DNA of 64,000 bases, from positions 372,001 through 436,000 of the forward strand of contig JAHIVH010000070.1 in the NCBI GenBank assembly GCA_018816735.1. The letters are read 5' to 3'. The stretch's first letter is position 1. Every line of letters starts with the position of its first letter. Source of the stretch: Pseudomonadota bacterium. Lineage in GTDB: Bacteria > Desulfobacterota > Desulfobacteria > Desulfobacterales > JAHIVH01. Below, one piece after another: positions 46,072 through 55,268 of the stretch. Made by a program: the position numbers and the translations under genes. The notes beneath the pieces were generated by a model, which made no database searches, had not been told where the DNA came from, and saw only the letters and a program-made list of their open reading frames with translations.

Positions 46072-47199
46072 ATGAAACAGAATGCGCGTATTGCTGAAAT
46101 AGATAAAACCTGCAATCGGTGCGGTCGCTGCGCGATTGAATGCCGATTTTTGCAGCTTTATGGCCTGCCAGGGGATATTGCCATGGATGTCCTGGCAGGC
46201 GGTCAAAATAATGGGGTTGATCTGTCGTTTAAATGCAGCCTTTGTGGCCTTTGTGGGGCGGTTTGTCCACTTCATCTAAATCCAAAAGATATGTTTCTTG
46301 ACATGCGGAAACACGCCTATGAAACAGATCGCATATCTTTGAAGACGTATCGGGCCATTCTCCAATATGAAAAAAGAGGCACGTCAAGGCTGTTTACATG
46401 GTATTCGTTTCCTGACGGCTGTCATACGATTTTTTTTCCGGGCTGCACCCTGCCGGGCACACGGCCCCATCAGACTGAAAAACTGTTTGCCTGCCTGAAA
46501 AAGAAAATACCGGATTTGGGTATTGTTTTGGACTGTTGCACAAAGCCCTCGCACGACCTGGGCCGGCAGCGGTATTTTGAGGACATGTTTTTTGAAATGA
46601 AAGCGTTTCTGACCGGAAATAATATCAGAGGCGTCATCACGGCATGTCCGAACTGCTATAAGGTATTTTCGCTGTATGGCCGGGAGTTTGATGTAAAAAT
46701 GGCTTATCCGTTTATCAATTCAAATGATGTCTCCCTGCACAGAGCGGATGGAATCGGACCGCTGGTCATTCATGATCCATGCGTCCTTCGCGGGGAATCC
46801 GGCATGCATGATGCCGTGAGACAGCTTGTTGCCAGCCAGGGGTATCCCATTGACCCGATGTCCCATTCCGGTCATAAAACCTTTTGCTGCGGGGAAGGTG
46901 GATCCGTAGCCTTCACAGACAAGGCCCTGGCATTGAATTGGGCCATGTTGAGAAAAGAAGAAGCTTCAGGAAAACGGGTTATTACCTATTGTGCCGGATG
47001 CGCCGGGTTTCTGAATCGAATCATACCGGCCAATCATCTTCTGGATCTTTTATTTGATCCAAAAGGTGTTAGGACTGGCCGATCAAGGGTGGCCAAAGCA
47101 CCTTTTACGTATGTGAACAGGATGAAATTGAAAAAAAGGCTTCGAAAAAATGAGCCAGGTGCCGTGACCCGGGAAAGGTGTTTCAAGGCAGCAGAATAG
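46072..47199 (+). CDS. (Fe-S)-binding CCG-domain protein, HdrD/GlpC-like
   Basis: 375 residues. Two 4Fe-4S ferredoxin motifs (CNRCGRCAIEC and CSLCGLCGAVCP) at the N-terminus are followed by two CCG domains. The first has FFPGCTLPG, LDCCTKP (CCT in place of CCG) and ACPNC. The second has HDPCVLRGE, FCCGEGG and YCAGC. This is the layout of heterodisulfide reductase subunit D and of GlpC-type subunits, where the CCG cysteines bind a non-cubane cluster. It should pass electrons between a membrane or flavin partner and a thiol/disulfide or quinone. No partner subunit is adjacent, so it may be soluble and pair with proteins coded elsewhere. Confidence 0.88.
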   Translation: MKQNARIAEIDKTCNRCGRCAIECRFLQLYGLPGDIAMDVLAGGQNNGVDLSFKCSLCGLCGAVCPLHLNPKDMFLDMRKHAYETDRISLKTYRAILQYEKRGTSRLFTWYSFPDGCHTIFFPGCTLPGTRPHQTEKLFACLKKKIPDLGIVLDCCTKPSHDLGRQRYFEDMFFEMKAFLTGNNIRGVITACPNCYKVFSLYGREFDVKMAYPFINSNDVSLHRADGIGPLVIHDPCVLRGESGMHDAVRQLVASQGYPIDPMSHSGHKTFCCGEGGSVAFTDKALALNWAMLRKEEASGKRVITYCAGCAGFLNRIIPANHLLDLLFDPKGVRTGRSRVAKAPFTYVNRMKLKKRLRKNEPGAVTRERCFKAAE

Positions 47200-47208
47200 C
47201 CGGTTTTT

Positions 47209-48645
47209 TTAGATTCCGGATTTTGACACCCATGTTTCAAGGGGCTCGGGTCTGCTGTAGTGGGGTAGTGCCGTCCGGTTACATTTGGCGCTTATTTCCG
47301 CACCGTCTACAATTACCGAAACAGGCTGGTCTGAAGACACCACAACGACGATAATTCCCCTATGTTCTGCAGTAAACCGAAGCGCAGAATTATATCGGGC
47401 GCCCCGCGCCCTGTCTTCAGCAGTAATCGAAGGCCCATCGAGAAGGCAGGCAAATCCGTGAAGATGAATATCACGGCCAATATGCAGTGCACCATCCACC
47501 TTTGAAAGGGATTTGGTCAATTCAAGCAATCCCGGTGATTGCAGATTGAGCGGTTTTTCAAGTGCCTGCCCGGAAATTTTAACCGGAGAATCGTTCAAGT
47601 CGATGACTATCGTGCATCCATGTTTCTGCGTTGCGGCCCCATGAACAATGGATGTGACAATTTTAAAGAGGATGGTTGCAGATTCAGGATTCAGGTCGGA
47701 GTCAAGAAACGCTTCCTCCACCTGAACCAGTTTGGCTTTATGGGTCGTGGATTTAAACCGTCCATCAGAAAAACTGCAGGCCGGATTTCCGTTAATGCCA
47801 AGAAAACCGTGTCTCCCTCTGAAATCCGCTTCAATACAAAAGTCGGGTATTTTGCCTCTTGTGATACCCACAACCGTCCGCTCATTTGATACCAGTTTTC
47901 GCTCTGAATTTTCAACAGAAAGGAGAAGTTTCCGTATATGTTTTATTTTTTCCAGGTTGGGCCTTTCTGTTTGGGGAAACTTGGCAATAAACTGAATCCG
48001 CGACAGTTTGTTTTCTTCAACAAAAACGAGCTTTCCCTTGGGCCAGGCACCTTCTTCCGGTGTTCTTGAAATTTCCAGGACAGCATTTAAAATCGGATAC
48101 ACACGTATCTGGGTATCCCAACCCAGAATCATGTTCATTTCATCCACCAGATAATCCCGAACCGCATGGGTGGAATATTCTTTTAAAAAGCTTCCGGAAA
48201 TTCCTGTATACAACTCCTTTTCATTGGCAATATCATGTGAAAACCTGAACGCGGCCTGCTCCAGCCATCTCTCTGTGGGGCCTATCGCGCACATGTCCGG
48301 ATGGTGCTCCGTAAACCACATCTGATAGAATACAGAACTGGATCGCCCCCCATAGGATATCAGGCCTGCCAGCTGAAGATTTTTTTCAACGATCATGTTA
48401 TTGAATTGCTTCCTGTCATAAACGATTGAGCTTTTACGCCATTCATCCGAACTCAGATAGAGTTCCTTGAATTTGGGTTCATGGCCCCTTAACAGATTCA
48501 GAGGGTCATATACATAAACCGGATGAAAGGGCTCGATCACATAAATCACTGCGGCTCTGCTCGGGCCTGAGAAATGGGACAGTCCGTCACGGAGGCCTTC
48601 AATGGTTTCCCTGACGCATGTGCTGGTAAAGGAATTTTGATTCAC
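47209..48645 (-). CDS. diadenylate cyclase (DisA_N-type) with N-terminal sensor-like region
   Basis: 478 residues from a GTG start preceded by AAGGACATG. The C-terminal ~160 residues match the c-di-AMP synthase fold. KVDGALHIGRD contains the DGA motif (near 383), and ARGARYNSALRFTAEH lies where GTRHRxA is expected (near 417). A strand VVVVSSDQPVSVIV then follows the family. The RHR motif is altered to R-Y-N, as I recall for divergent stand-alone cyclases. The ~320 N-terminal residues have no membrane helix and look like a mixed alpha/beta region, possibly the DACNV-type sensor. It probably makes the messenger c-di-AMP, unless the altered site has lost activity. It ends 9 bp from the CCG protein. 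Confidence 0.8.
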   Translation of the reverse strand: MNQNSFTSTCVRETIEGLRDGLSHFSGPSRAAVIYVIEPFHPVYVYDPLNLLRGHEPKFKELYLSSDEWRKSSIVYDRKQFNNMIVEKNLQLAGLISYGGRSSSVFYQMWFTEHHPDMCAIGPTERWLEQAAFRFSHDIANEKELYTGISGSFLKEYSTHAVRDYLVDEMNMILGWDTQIRVYPILNAVLEISRTPEEGAWPKGKLVFVEENKLSRIQFIAKFPQTERPNLEKIKHIRKLLLSVENSERKLVSNERTVVGITRGKIPDFCIEADFRGRHGFLGINGNPACSFSDGRFKSTTHKAKLVQVEEAFLDSDLNPESATILFKIVTSIVHGAATQKHGCTIVIDLNDSPVKISGQALEKPLNLQSPGLLELTKSLSKVDGALHIGRDIHLHGFACLLDGPSITAEDRARGARYNSALRFTAEHRGIIVVVVSSDQPVSVIVDGAEISAKCNRTALPHYSRPEPLETWVSKSGI

Positions 48646-48876
48646 CTGAACATGTCCTTTATTTTAATATACTGCGATGGGAGGATCGCAATCTGTTTTG
48701 TTCATGGCTGATTATTCCCTATTTGAACGATTATTTCAAGAGGATTGATGGTTGGCAGGTCATCGCGTGTTGGGATTGAAAACGTATTGACATCATGCAG
48801 AGAAGATAATATGGAACATATATTAATATCATTAAAATTAAAATATTAACATCAACCAAAACATTGGAAAATTTGA

Positions 48877-49563
48877 ATGGTCTATAAAATCAGGCCCAGC
48901 CGGGTTGAAAAAAAGATCGTGGTTCGTTATCGCCTGCCGGATAAACCGGAAAGCGGTTTTGAGATGACGCAGGTAAAAGACATCAGCACAAGCGGTATGC
49001 TTTTTTCAACGGCAACCCTGATCGCTCCCCATACCCTTGTTGATGTGGACATCAAACTTCCGTTATACAGCCAGTCCATTTATATACGAGGGAAAATTAT
49101 CAAATGCCATGAAGTGAAGACCCATGTTATATACTATTCTGCCGTGAGGTTTATCAACATGGATGCGGATACATTGTCTGCGTTGAGAAAAACAGTGGCG
49201 TTTTTCTGGGAAAAAAATGGCAAAATGCCTCCTCCTGAAAGGAAAATCCTGAATCGGGCAACGCGTGCGCCACGCACCCTCATGTTGAGGTATAAGCCCA
49301 TGTATGACAGGGATATGGGGTTTATACTCAATCAGGCGATCAATATCAGCACATCCGGTATTCTTTTCCGAACCGAACGACTGTATCCGGTTGATCAGCT
49401 CATGGAACTTCATTTGAACATTCCCATGTTTCCGGATATAAAAGCCATACGGGGCCGGGTTGCCCGATGCAGGCGGCTAAGGGACAAGGAATTTGAAACC
49501 GCTGTTAAATACACGCATATTGAGGAACCGGTGTTAAGGGCCATCCAAAATATGACCCGATAA
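48877..49563 (+). CDS. double PilZ-domain protein
   Basis: 228 residues made of two PilZ-like barrels (about 1-115 and 125-228). Each has the [DN]xSxxG motif: VKDISTSGMLF and INISTSGILF. The N-terminal Arg motif RxxxR is imperfect in the first (RPSRVEKK) and Arg-rich in the second (RATRAPR), so c-di-GMP binding is more likely for one than both. PilZ proteins pass c-di-GMP signals to motility and envelope machines. It lies near the pilus-type adhesin at 50779 and the cyclase at 59388. The ribosome site is weak. Confidence 0.82.
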   Translation: MVYKIRPSRVEKKIVVRYRLPDKPESGFEMTQVKDISTSGMLFSTATLIAPHTLVDVDIKLPLYSQSIYIRGKIIKCHEVKTHVIYYSAVRFINMDADTLSALRKTVAFFWEKNGKMPPPERKILNRATRAPRTLMLRYKPMYDRDMGFILNQAINISTSGILFRTERLYPVDQLMELHLNIPMFPDIKAIRGRVARCRRLRDKEFETAVKYTHIEEPVLRAIQNMTR

Positions 49564-49719
49564 CCATACCTGAACAGCACTTTTCTTATAGCCTGAAATA
49601 ACAACCGGAAAAATTTCAATCTTCCATATTTTAAAAGAAAATAGCTTGATTTATTTTGTTAATGTCGAATAAGTAACAGACATGTCATCCTGAATAACAT
49701 GCCATCTTATGGAGGAATC

Positions 49720-50238
49720 ATGAATGCAAGAAATTTTTTGACGATACTTTTATTTTTTGTCGCCGTCGGCCATTCAGCATTTGCCGGAACCGGTCATGAA
49801 GACAAGGACGCAACCTACAAAAGAGTGGATATGAACATTGACGTGAACAAGGAGGATAAGGAGGTTGGCCTCAAACGGATGGAACTTCTGGACAAGATGC
49901 TCTCACGGGATTTGATGGACAGGAAAAGAAGCCTCGTCCGGAGTATTGAAGATGATTATAACAAGAAGATCATCAGTCTTTTGAACAGTCTGATTCCTTC
50001 CGTTTTTGACAACAAGGTGCTTACCCATGTGGATGTGAATTTTTTTGCACCGGATTTTGAATCCCAGATCAAGTCGAGCCAGAAAGCGTCCGTAAGTATT
50101 ATCTTAAAGCGCGAAGGATTTGATATCTGGGCCAGCCAGAATCCCTCTGAAAAAGAGGCGCTTGGCACCATCAAACAATTGATTGGCACCACGTTTAAAA
50201 TACCAGACGAAAATATAACGATTCTGATCGTAAATTGA
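49720..50238 (+). CDS. exported protein with FliF-like ring-building fold (tentative)
   Basis: 172 residues from the ATG at 49720, preceded by GGAGG. Signal peptide about 1-22 (cut after AFA). The first half is charged and helical. The second half reads YNKKIISLLNSLIPSVFDNK, then VLTHVDVNFF, ASVSIILK, IKQLIGTTFKIP and ENITILIVN. This order of helix, strand, strand, helix, strand with IP...VxxxVDVxF and a final NITIL strand resembles the ring-building part of FliF and type III secretion inner rings. No other flagellar gene is here. It may be a stand-alone periplasmic relative serving the PilY1-like protein downstream. The resemblance was judged by eye only. Confidence 0.5.
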   Translation: MNARNFLTILLFFVAVGHSAFAGTGHEDKDATYKRVDMNIDVNKEDKEVGLKRMELLDKMLSRDLMDRKRSLVRSIEDDYNKKIISLLNSLIPSVFDNKVLTHVDVNFFAPDFESQIKSSQKASVSIILKREGFDIWASQNPSEKEALGTIKQLIGTTFKIPDENITILIVN

Positions 50239-50778
50239 TCTGAAAGCGGTTGATTTATAAATAAGTTTTGTCATTTTGACAGGTTATATTTATCAATAAC
50301 TGGCCTGATAAACGTTATTCTAATATTTTTGTTGATAATTATACTGTTTTTATTTAAAATAGGCACTGTCAATAAAAATATTTTGATGATCCGGGAAAAA
50401 ATCCCATCATCTTTTTAGTTTTAACATTAAATACACGCGGGAGAGATTTTCAGCAGACATGTTGTTGGGAATGGCAAAGATGGCCGCGGTGTTTGTGTTG
50501 AGACAGCTCCTTTTCGAATTTAGTGAAACACTAGTCTTCAATATTTCAACATGAAGAGATTGTTTTTGAAGCTGATCTGACCATCAGAAAAAACAACTCA
50601 GCACACCACAATATGAATACCGCCTTTAACAAAAAATCGGCTTTTCTTAAAGGGAAGGAAATACCGTATTTTAAAAAACCATCAGCGCCAGATAAGCAGG
50701 CAAGGAAAAATGGCTGAGGCCGCCCTTGCCTCTAAAAGGTTGTGACATACGAAAAACCATTTTAGTTTAGGAGTTGAC
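50239..50778. other. 540-bp non-coding region before the PilY1-like gene
   Basis: It contains a terminator at 50385-50416. A GGCAAGG / CCTTGCC inverted repeat lies at about 50699-50730. Two very short frames (from 50459 and 50613) have no family match. No riboswitch was recognised; in particular the GEMM c-di-GMP aptamer consensus is absent. Confidence 0.5.
50385..50416 (+). terminator. intrinsic terminator
   Basis: GATGAT, a two-base bulge and GGGA pair with TCCC and ATCATC across an A-rich loop, followed by TTTTTAGTTTT. It ends transcription from the small exported protein gene 150 bp upstream. Confidence 0.7.
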
Positions 50779-53700
50779 ATGATGAGAATAACAAAAAACC
50801 GGCTTTATCTGTTCTGGTTAAAAATGAAGAGCAAGGACATTACCTTTCGCACGCTTTTCGCGTTTATAGTGCTTGCAGCGATCAGCATGTTTCAGTTCAA
50901 TGCCACATTGACACATGCGGCACCCATAGATATCTCGGACACACCTCTGGACGTGCAGCTTCAGGCTTCTGCCCCCAATCTGATGTTTGGTATTGACGAT
51001 TCGGGGTCGATGGACTGGGAAATACTGACCACTGAATCCGAAGGGCAGTTTGCCATCGGCAATAGTGATTATGAATATGTGTTTGATGATCCGGGAGACA
51101 ATCTCTATCAATCGGGGACTTATTCGGACATCATCACCGGAGACAAACGCAAGTACTGGAAGTCCCAGTATTCGGACTATAATGTGATGTACTATGATCC
51201 CAAAGTCTTTTACAAGCCCTGGCATTCGGCCATGCCGGATGCTGATCCGGATAATGCCAGATCCCATCCAATGTATGATGAAAATTATACCAATCTTAAC
51301 ACCATTTATTTTGCCCTCACAAATCCTTCCGGAGATGTGATAAAGGATGACAGGGACAGTAGTGGTATTACAATGACTGCGAATTGGGCAACGTGGAACG
51401 ATCAAGATGCTTATGATGGAAAAGATCATTATACAACCACAGTTAATGAGACATTCACCTGGACCCCTACTCTTCCCACATCTGAAGATTACGAAGTGTG
51501 GGTGTATAACGCGTATTACAGCGGCAATGATAAAAATGCCGAATATACCATTGTGCATGCAGGAGGCACATCCACAGCATACTCCAATCAGCTCACCAAG
51601 GGAGATCAATGGGATTTGCTGGGAACCTATGCATTTAACGCAGGTTCGGCAGGATCAGTTACTGTAGCCCGAAGAAATCATGCTGACATGAGTTCATACA
51701 CCAATGCAGACGCCGTAAAATTCGTCAAGGCATCAGCCGCAGGCATCAATGTGACTTATGCCCACTATTTTGTGTATTCCGCTTCTGAAGGAAAACCCTA
51801 TCTGGTCAATCTGAACGGGAACATCACATATTATGAATATAATGATGATGGCGATAACTATATTGAAGATGGTGAATTGATTATAGACGCCACACCGCCG
51901 GCGGATATCATCACCAGCAGAACCTATACTGAGGAGCGTCAGAATTTTGCCAACTGGTATTCGTTCTACAGAAAAAGATGGGGCGTTGCCGTTTCTGCCA
52001 TCTGCCAGTCCATAGAAATGCTTGAGGGCGTGAATGTGGGTATCCGAAGCATCAACGGATATATTCAAAAGAAAGTGGTTCCGGTAAAAGTCGGTGGTGT
52101 TGATGAAACCGCAACCCTTTTAAACCTTTTGACCAGCTTCAGGCATTATAACCACCCGCAGGGGTCAACACCGCTTCGTAAGGGGCTTGAAAAAATAGGT
52201 CAGTATTACAGCACTAGTGAAACTATACATCCGGATGAACCGGAATTCGCCATTTCTCCGCTTGATTCCGGTGCAGGCGGCGGATGTCAGCAGAACTTTG
52301 CCATTATGTTTACAGATGGCGCCTATAATGGTCAGGCCCCGGGCCTTGCAAACATAGACGGTTCATTCCCTGCACCTTACGCAGATAACAATTCCAATAG
52401 CCTTGCAGATGTTGCCATGAAGTATTGGATGACGGACCTGGACGGGGATGACACCAATAACCAGGTGCCGACCAATTTCTACGATGATGCCGTATGGCAA
52501 CATCTGGTCACCTATACAGTGGCTTTTGGGGTTAATGGAACGCTTAATCCTGCGGATTACGATCTTTATAATATCATAACGGCAAATCGGGTATACCCCA
52601 CATGGCCAAGCCCCATCAACAGTGACAAAATGCGTATCGATGATGTATGGCATGCGGCTGTAAACGGCAGGGGGCAATATCTCAATGCATCAAATCCCCA
52701 GGCATTGATAGACGCGTTTCTCGCGGTTATCAATGACGTGATTGCGCGAATCGGTTCCGGTGCCAAAGTCTCTATTAACTCGGAAGAATTGAACGAGGGC
52801 ACCGCTGTTTTCCAGTCGAGTTATTCCACGGAATACTGGAGTGGCGATGTAAAGGCGTATGATATTGATTCCCATACCGGTGAAGTGAAACGGGGTGAAA
52901 ACGAAGAATTGTGGTCTGCGTCTGACCAACTGGAAGCAGCCGACTGGGATTCAGGCCGGGTGGTCGCCACATTTAACGGCGCATCAGGTATTCCTTTCCG
53001 GTTTGGAAGCCTTGGCGCTTCGCAGAAAACAGCTCTCCATGCAGACCCGGTTGTTGCTGAAAATATGCTGAATTATCTGAGGGGCGACAGAAGCCTTGAA
53101 GGGAGTTCCTTCAGAGTCAGGGAAACCAGGCTGGGTGATTTTGTGCATTCTGCCCCGCTGTACGATGATGGCGTGTTGTACATTGGGGGAAATGACGGCA
53201 TGATCCATGCGTTTAATGCAAATAAAACCACAGGCGGAAATGAGATGTTTGCCTATGTGCCCGGACTGGTGTTTTCAAACTTAAACCAGCTGGCAAATGC
53301 CAACTATACGCACAAATATTTTGTTGATCTGACACCTTTTGTGAGAACTGTAAACAGTATGAATCTGCTGGTAGGTGGATGTGGCAAGGGGGCAAAAGGC
53401 TATTTCTGCCTGAATGTGACCGATCCATTTACGATCACCTCAGAAGCTGTCCTTGCCTCACGGGTGATGTGGGAATTCCCCAATGCAGCCACCGCATCCG
53501 CAGATGTGGCGGATATGGGATACAGTTTCAGCAGACCGGTTCTCGTAAATACCAGTGCCGGATGGGTGGTGATTTTTGGAAACGGATATAACAGTACCAA
53601 TGAAAGCGCCGTGCTGTTTGTATTGTCGCCAGGCGGTACCCTGCTGGCAAAAATCGATACCCAAAAAGGACCCTCAAACGGCCTTTCAACCCCTGCTGTG

Positions 53701-54699
53701 GTTGATATAAACAACGATATGCTGGCAGACTATGTTTACGTAGGCGATCTCCTTGGGAATTTATGGAAATTCGATATTCAGTCAGCCAATCCGGCTGCCT
53801 GGACATCCGCTTATCAGGATGTGTCATCCAAACCGGCGCCACTGTTTACGGCAACTGGCCCTGGGGGGGCGGTCCAGCCCATCACCGCCAAACCCGATGC
53901 CATGTATCATTGTGCAAGGCATGGATATATGGTGCTTTTCGGTACCGGAAAATATCTCGGCAATTCCGATGTCTCCGATACAAGCACCCAGACTATTTAT
54001 GGCATATGGGATTATGGGGATGATATTGACGACAGTGAGTACTTGGGCACGTTAAACCGGGGAAGCATTCCCAACTTGTCGAACCAGCCGGATACAGTAT
54101 CCCTGCTTGAGCAGATCGAGTTTGCAGAGGATACTTATTATGGTGTTGGTTGGGGATTTACAACCGATTCTACGATTAGCTGGGGAACGGTTGATGACAC
54201 TTCATATGGCCAGAAGCCCGATCCCTATCAGCATGCAGGGTGGTATTTTGATTTGCCCATTCCCAGGGAAAGGCTTATACAGGATATGATTATTCGAGAC
54301 CGATATGCCATCTTCATCACCAACATCCCCGACAGCTCTTCACCCTGTCTGGCTGGGGGGGAGTCGGTTTTGAATGAATTTATTGCCTGCAGCGGGCAAA
54401 GACCTGATGAGCCACGGTTTGACATGAATAATGACGACGAGCTTACTACAGGCGATGACACACAGCGACGTAGCGACTGTCCGGACTGTGATCAGGAATC
54501 AGAAGATGATCCAAACTGCCCGGGTTGTAATAAGCCTGTCCCGCCTTCCAGAGGTCATATACCGATGTCATTTGGCCCGTCGTTTTTAGGGGCTGGTGAC
54601 CAGGAGATAAAAATCATGAGCACAGCCTCTGGCGGCATTGTCACAAAGAGGGAGCCCGGAGAGCAAAAAGGGATGTTCTACTGGCGGGAAATCCGATAG
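50779..54699 (+). CDS. PilY1-like type IV pilus tip protein with inserted golvesin-like domain
   Basis: 1306 residues. A signal/anchor stretch (about 28-47) ends before a von Willebrand-type region with the metal site DDSGSM (near 72). A ~95-residue insert (about 225-320) reads like a golvesin/Xly carbohydrate-binding domain: WVYNAYYSG, AYSNQLTKGDQWDLLGTYAF, AGSAGSVTVARR and ADAVKFVKA. The VWA part resumes with FAIMFTDGAYNGQ. The PilY1 beta-propeller (about 740-1230) includes PLYDDGVLYIGGNDGMIHAFNA and a calcium loop DINNDMLADYVYVGD. A Cys-rich tail (CPDCD, CPGCN) precedes the end. PilY1 proteins sit at pilus tips and act in adhesion and surface sensing. AGGAG lies before the ATG. No pilin genes are adjacent. 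Confidence 0.9.
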   Translation: MMRITKNRLYLFWLKMKSKDITFRTLFAFIVLAAISMFQFNATLTHAAPIDISDTPLDVQLQASAPNLMFGIDDSGSMDWEILTTESEGQFAIGNSDYEYVFDDPGDNLYQSGTYSDIITGDKRKYWKSQYSDYNVMYYDPKVFYKPWHSAMPDADPDNARSHPMYDENYTNLNTIYFALTNPSGDVIKDDRDSSGITMTANWATWNDQDAYDGKDHYTTTVNETFTWTPTLPTSEDYEVWVYNAYYSGNDKNAEYTIVHAGGTSTAYSNQLTKGDQWDLLGTYAFNAGSAGSVTVARRNHADMSSYTNADAVKFVKASAAGINVTYAHYFVYSASEGKPYLVNLNGNITYYEYNDDGDNYIEDGELIIDATPPADIITSRTYTEERQNFANWYSFYRKRWGVAVSAICQSIEMLEGVNVGIRSINGYIQKKVVPVKVGGVDETATLLNLLTSFRHYNHPQGSTPLRKGLEKIGQYYSTSETIHPDEPEFAISPLDSGAGGGCQQNFAIMFTDGAYNGQAPGLANIDGSFPAPYADNNSNSLADVAMKYWMTDLDGDDTNNQVPTNFYDDAVWQHLVTYTVAFGVNGTLNPADYDLYNIITANRVYPTWPSPINSDKMRIDDVWHAAVNGRGQYLNASNPQALIDAFLAVINDVIARIGSGAKVSINSEELNEGTAVFQSSYSTEYWSGDVKAYDIDSHTGEVKRGENEELWSASDQLEAADWDSGRVVATFNGASGIPFRFGSLGASQKTALHADPVVAENMLNYLRGDRSLEGSSFRVRETRLGDFVHSAPLYDDGVLYIGGNDGMIHAFNANKTTGGNEMFAYVPGLVFSNLNQLANANYTHKYFVDLTPFVRTVNSMNLLVGGCGKGAKGYFCLNVTDPFTITSEAVLASRVMWEFPNAATASADVADMGYSFSRPVLVNTSAGWVVIFGNGYNSTNESAVLFVLSPGGTLLAKIDTQKGPSNGLSTPAVVDINNDMLADYVYVGDLLGNLWKFDIQSANPAAWTSAYQDVSSKPAPLFTATGPGGAVQPITAKPDAMYHCARHGYMVLFGTGKYLGNSDVSDTSTQTIYGIWDYGDDIDDSEYLGTLNRGSIPNLSNQPDTVSLLEQIEFAEDTYYGVGWGFTTDSTISWGTVDDTSYGQKPDPYQHAGWYFDLPIPRERLIQDMIIRDRYAIFITNIPDSSSPCLAGGESVLNEFIACSGQRPDEPRFDMNNDDELTTGDDTQRRSDCPDCDQESEDDPNCPGCNKPVPPSRGHIPMSFGPSFLGAGDQEIKIMSTASGGIVTKREPGEQKGMFYWREIR

Positions 54700-54730
54700 G
54701 GTGTTTATTCGGAAAATAATTTAATGATTA

Positions 54731-54766
54731 AAAGATACGGTCTTTGAGCTGAAAGACCGTGTCTTT
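54731..54766 (+). terminator. 15-bp hairpin after the PilY1-like gene
   Basis: AAAGATACGGTCTTT (54731-54745) pairs with 54752-54766 through one T-G pair, 6-nt loop. It lies 31 bp after the adhesin stop. The U run is poor, so it may be a weak terminator or an mRNA-end stabiliser. Confidence 0.5.
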
Positions 54767-54803
54767 CAAAAAAAACGGGGATGTATTTTCATAAGGAGAA
54801 ATT

Positions 54804-55160
54804 ATGCGCGGAAAATCAAAACAAAAAGTCAGCATAATCAGTAAATGCCTTGTCATTGTCCTGTCGCTGTTTGTGGCCGCACCCATGGCCATATGCCAGG
54901 AAAAGGCAAAAGAAACGAAGCAAACCATCGTCAAGCAGCCTAAAAAACCGGGATACCAGAATAACGGGCATGTGCTGAGAGTGGGTGAAGATGAAATCGT
55001 TGTAGACGATCATTTGATCAAACTTGCAAAACAGGTCAATTATCATGCACCTGATGGTGGTGCATTGATTTCAAAGCAAATGCATGAAGGCGCGTATATA
55101 GGGTTCAATCTGAACGATCAAAAGGAAATAACAGATATCTGGATTATTAAAAACAAATAG
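54804..55160 (+). CDS. small exported protein of unknown function
   Basis: 118 residues with a signal peptide (about 1-30, cut near AICQE). The mature part is Lys-rich, with NGHVLRVGEDEIVVDDHLIKLAKQV and EGAYIGFNLNDQKEITDIWIIKNK. This gives a short strand-rich domain of the type often seen in small pilus-associated proteins. I recognise no family. It follows the PilY1-like gene by 104 bp and ends at a strong terminator, so it may belong to the same unit. AAGGAG precedes the ATG. Confidence 0.75.
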   Translation: MRGKSKQKVSIISKCLVIVLSLFVAAPMAICQEKAKETKQTIVKQPKKPGYQNNGHVLRVGEDEIVVDDHLIKLAKQVNYHAPDGGALISKQMHEGAYIGFNLNDQKEITDIWIIKNK

Positions 55161-55187
55161 CTCGCATTGAGAACGAATTGCAGATCG

Positions 55188-55225
55188 GCCGGTGGCTTGG
55201 CGGTTAACAGCCACCGGCTTTTTTT
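55188..55225 (+). terminator. strong intrinsic terminator
   Basis: A 10-bp perfect GC-rich stem (GCCGGTGGCT, 55188-55197, with 55209-55218) and an 11-nt loop are followed by seven T residues. Confidence 0.9.
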
Positions 55226-55268
55226 GTTAAAAAATAATCGATGTCATGCAAAAGATAATTGTCTTGCA

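Noticed and set aside
50459..50714. Two short frames (32 and 34 codons) before the PilY1-like gene
   Set aside because: They have no clear ribosome site and resemble nothing known.
50818..51609. 263-codon minus-strand frame inside the PilY1-like gene
   Set aside because: It is Ile/Cys/His-rich, has no motif, and is antisense to a strong gene.
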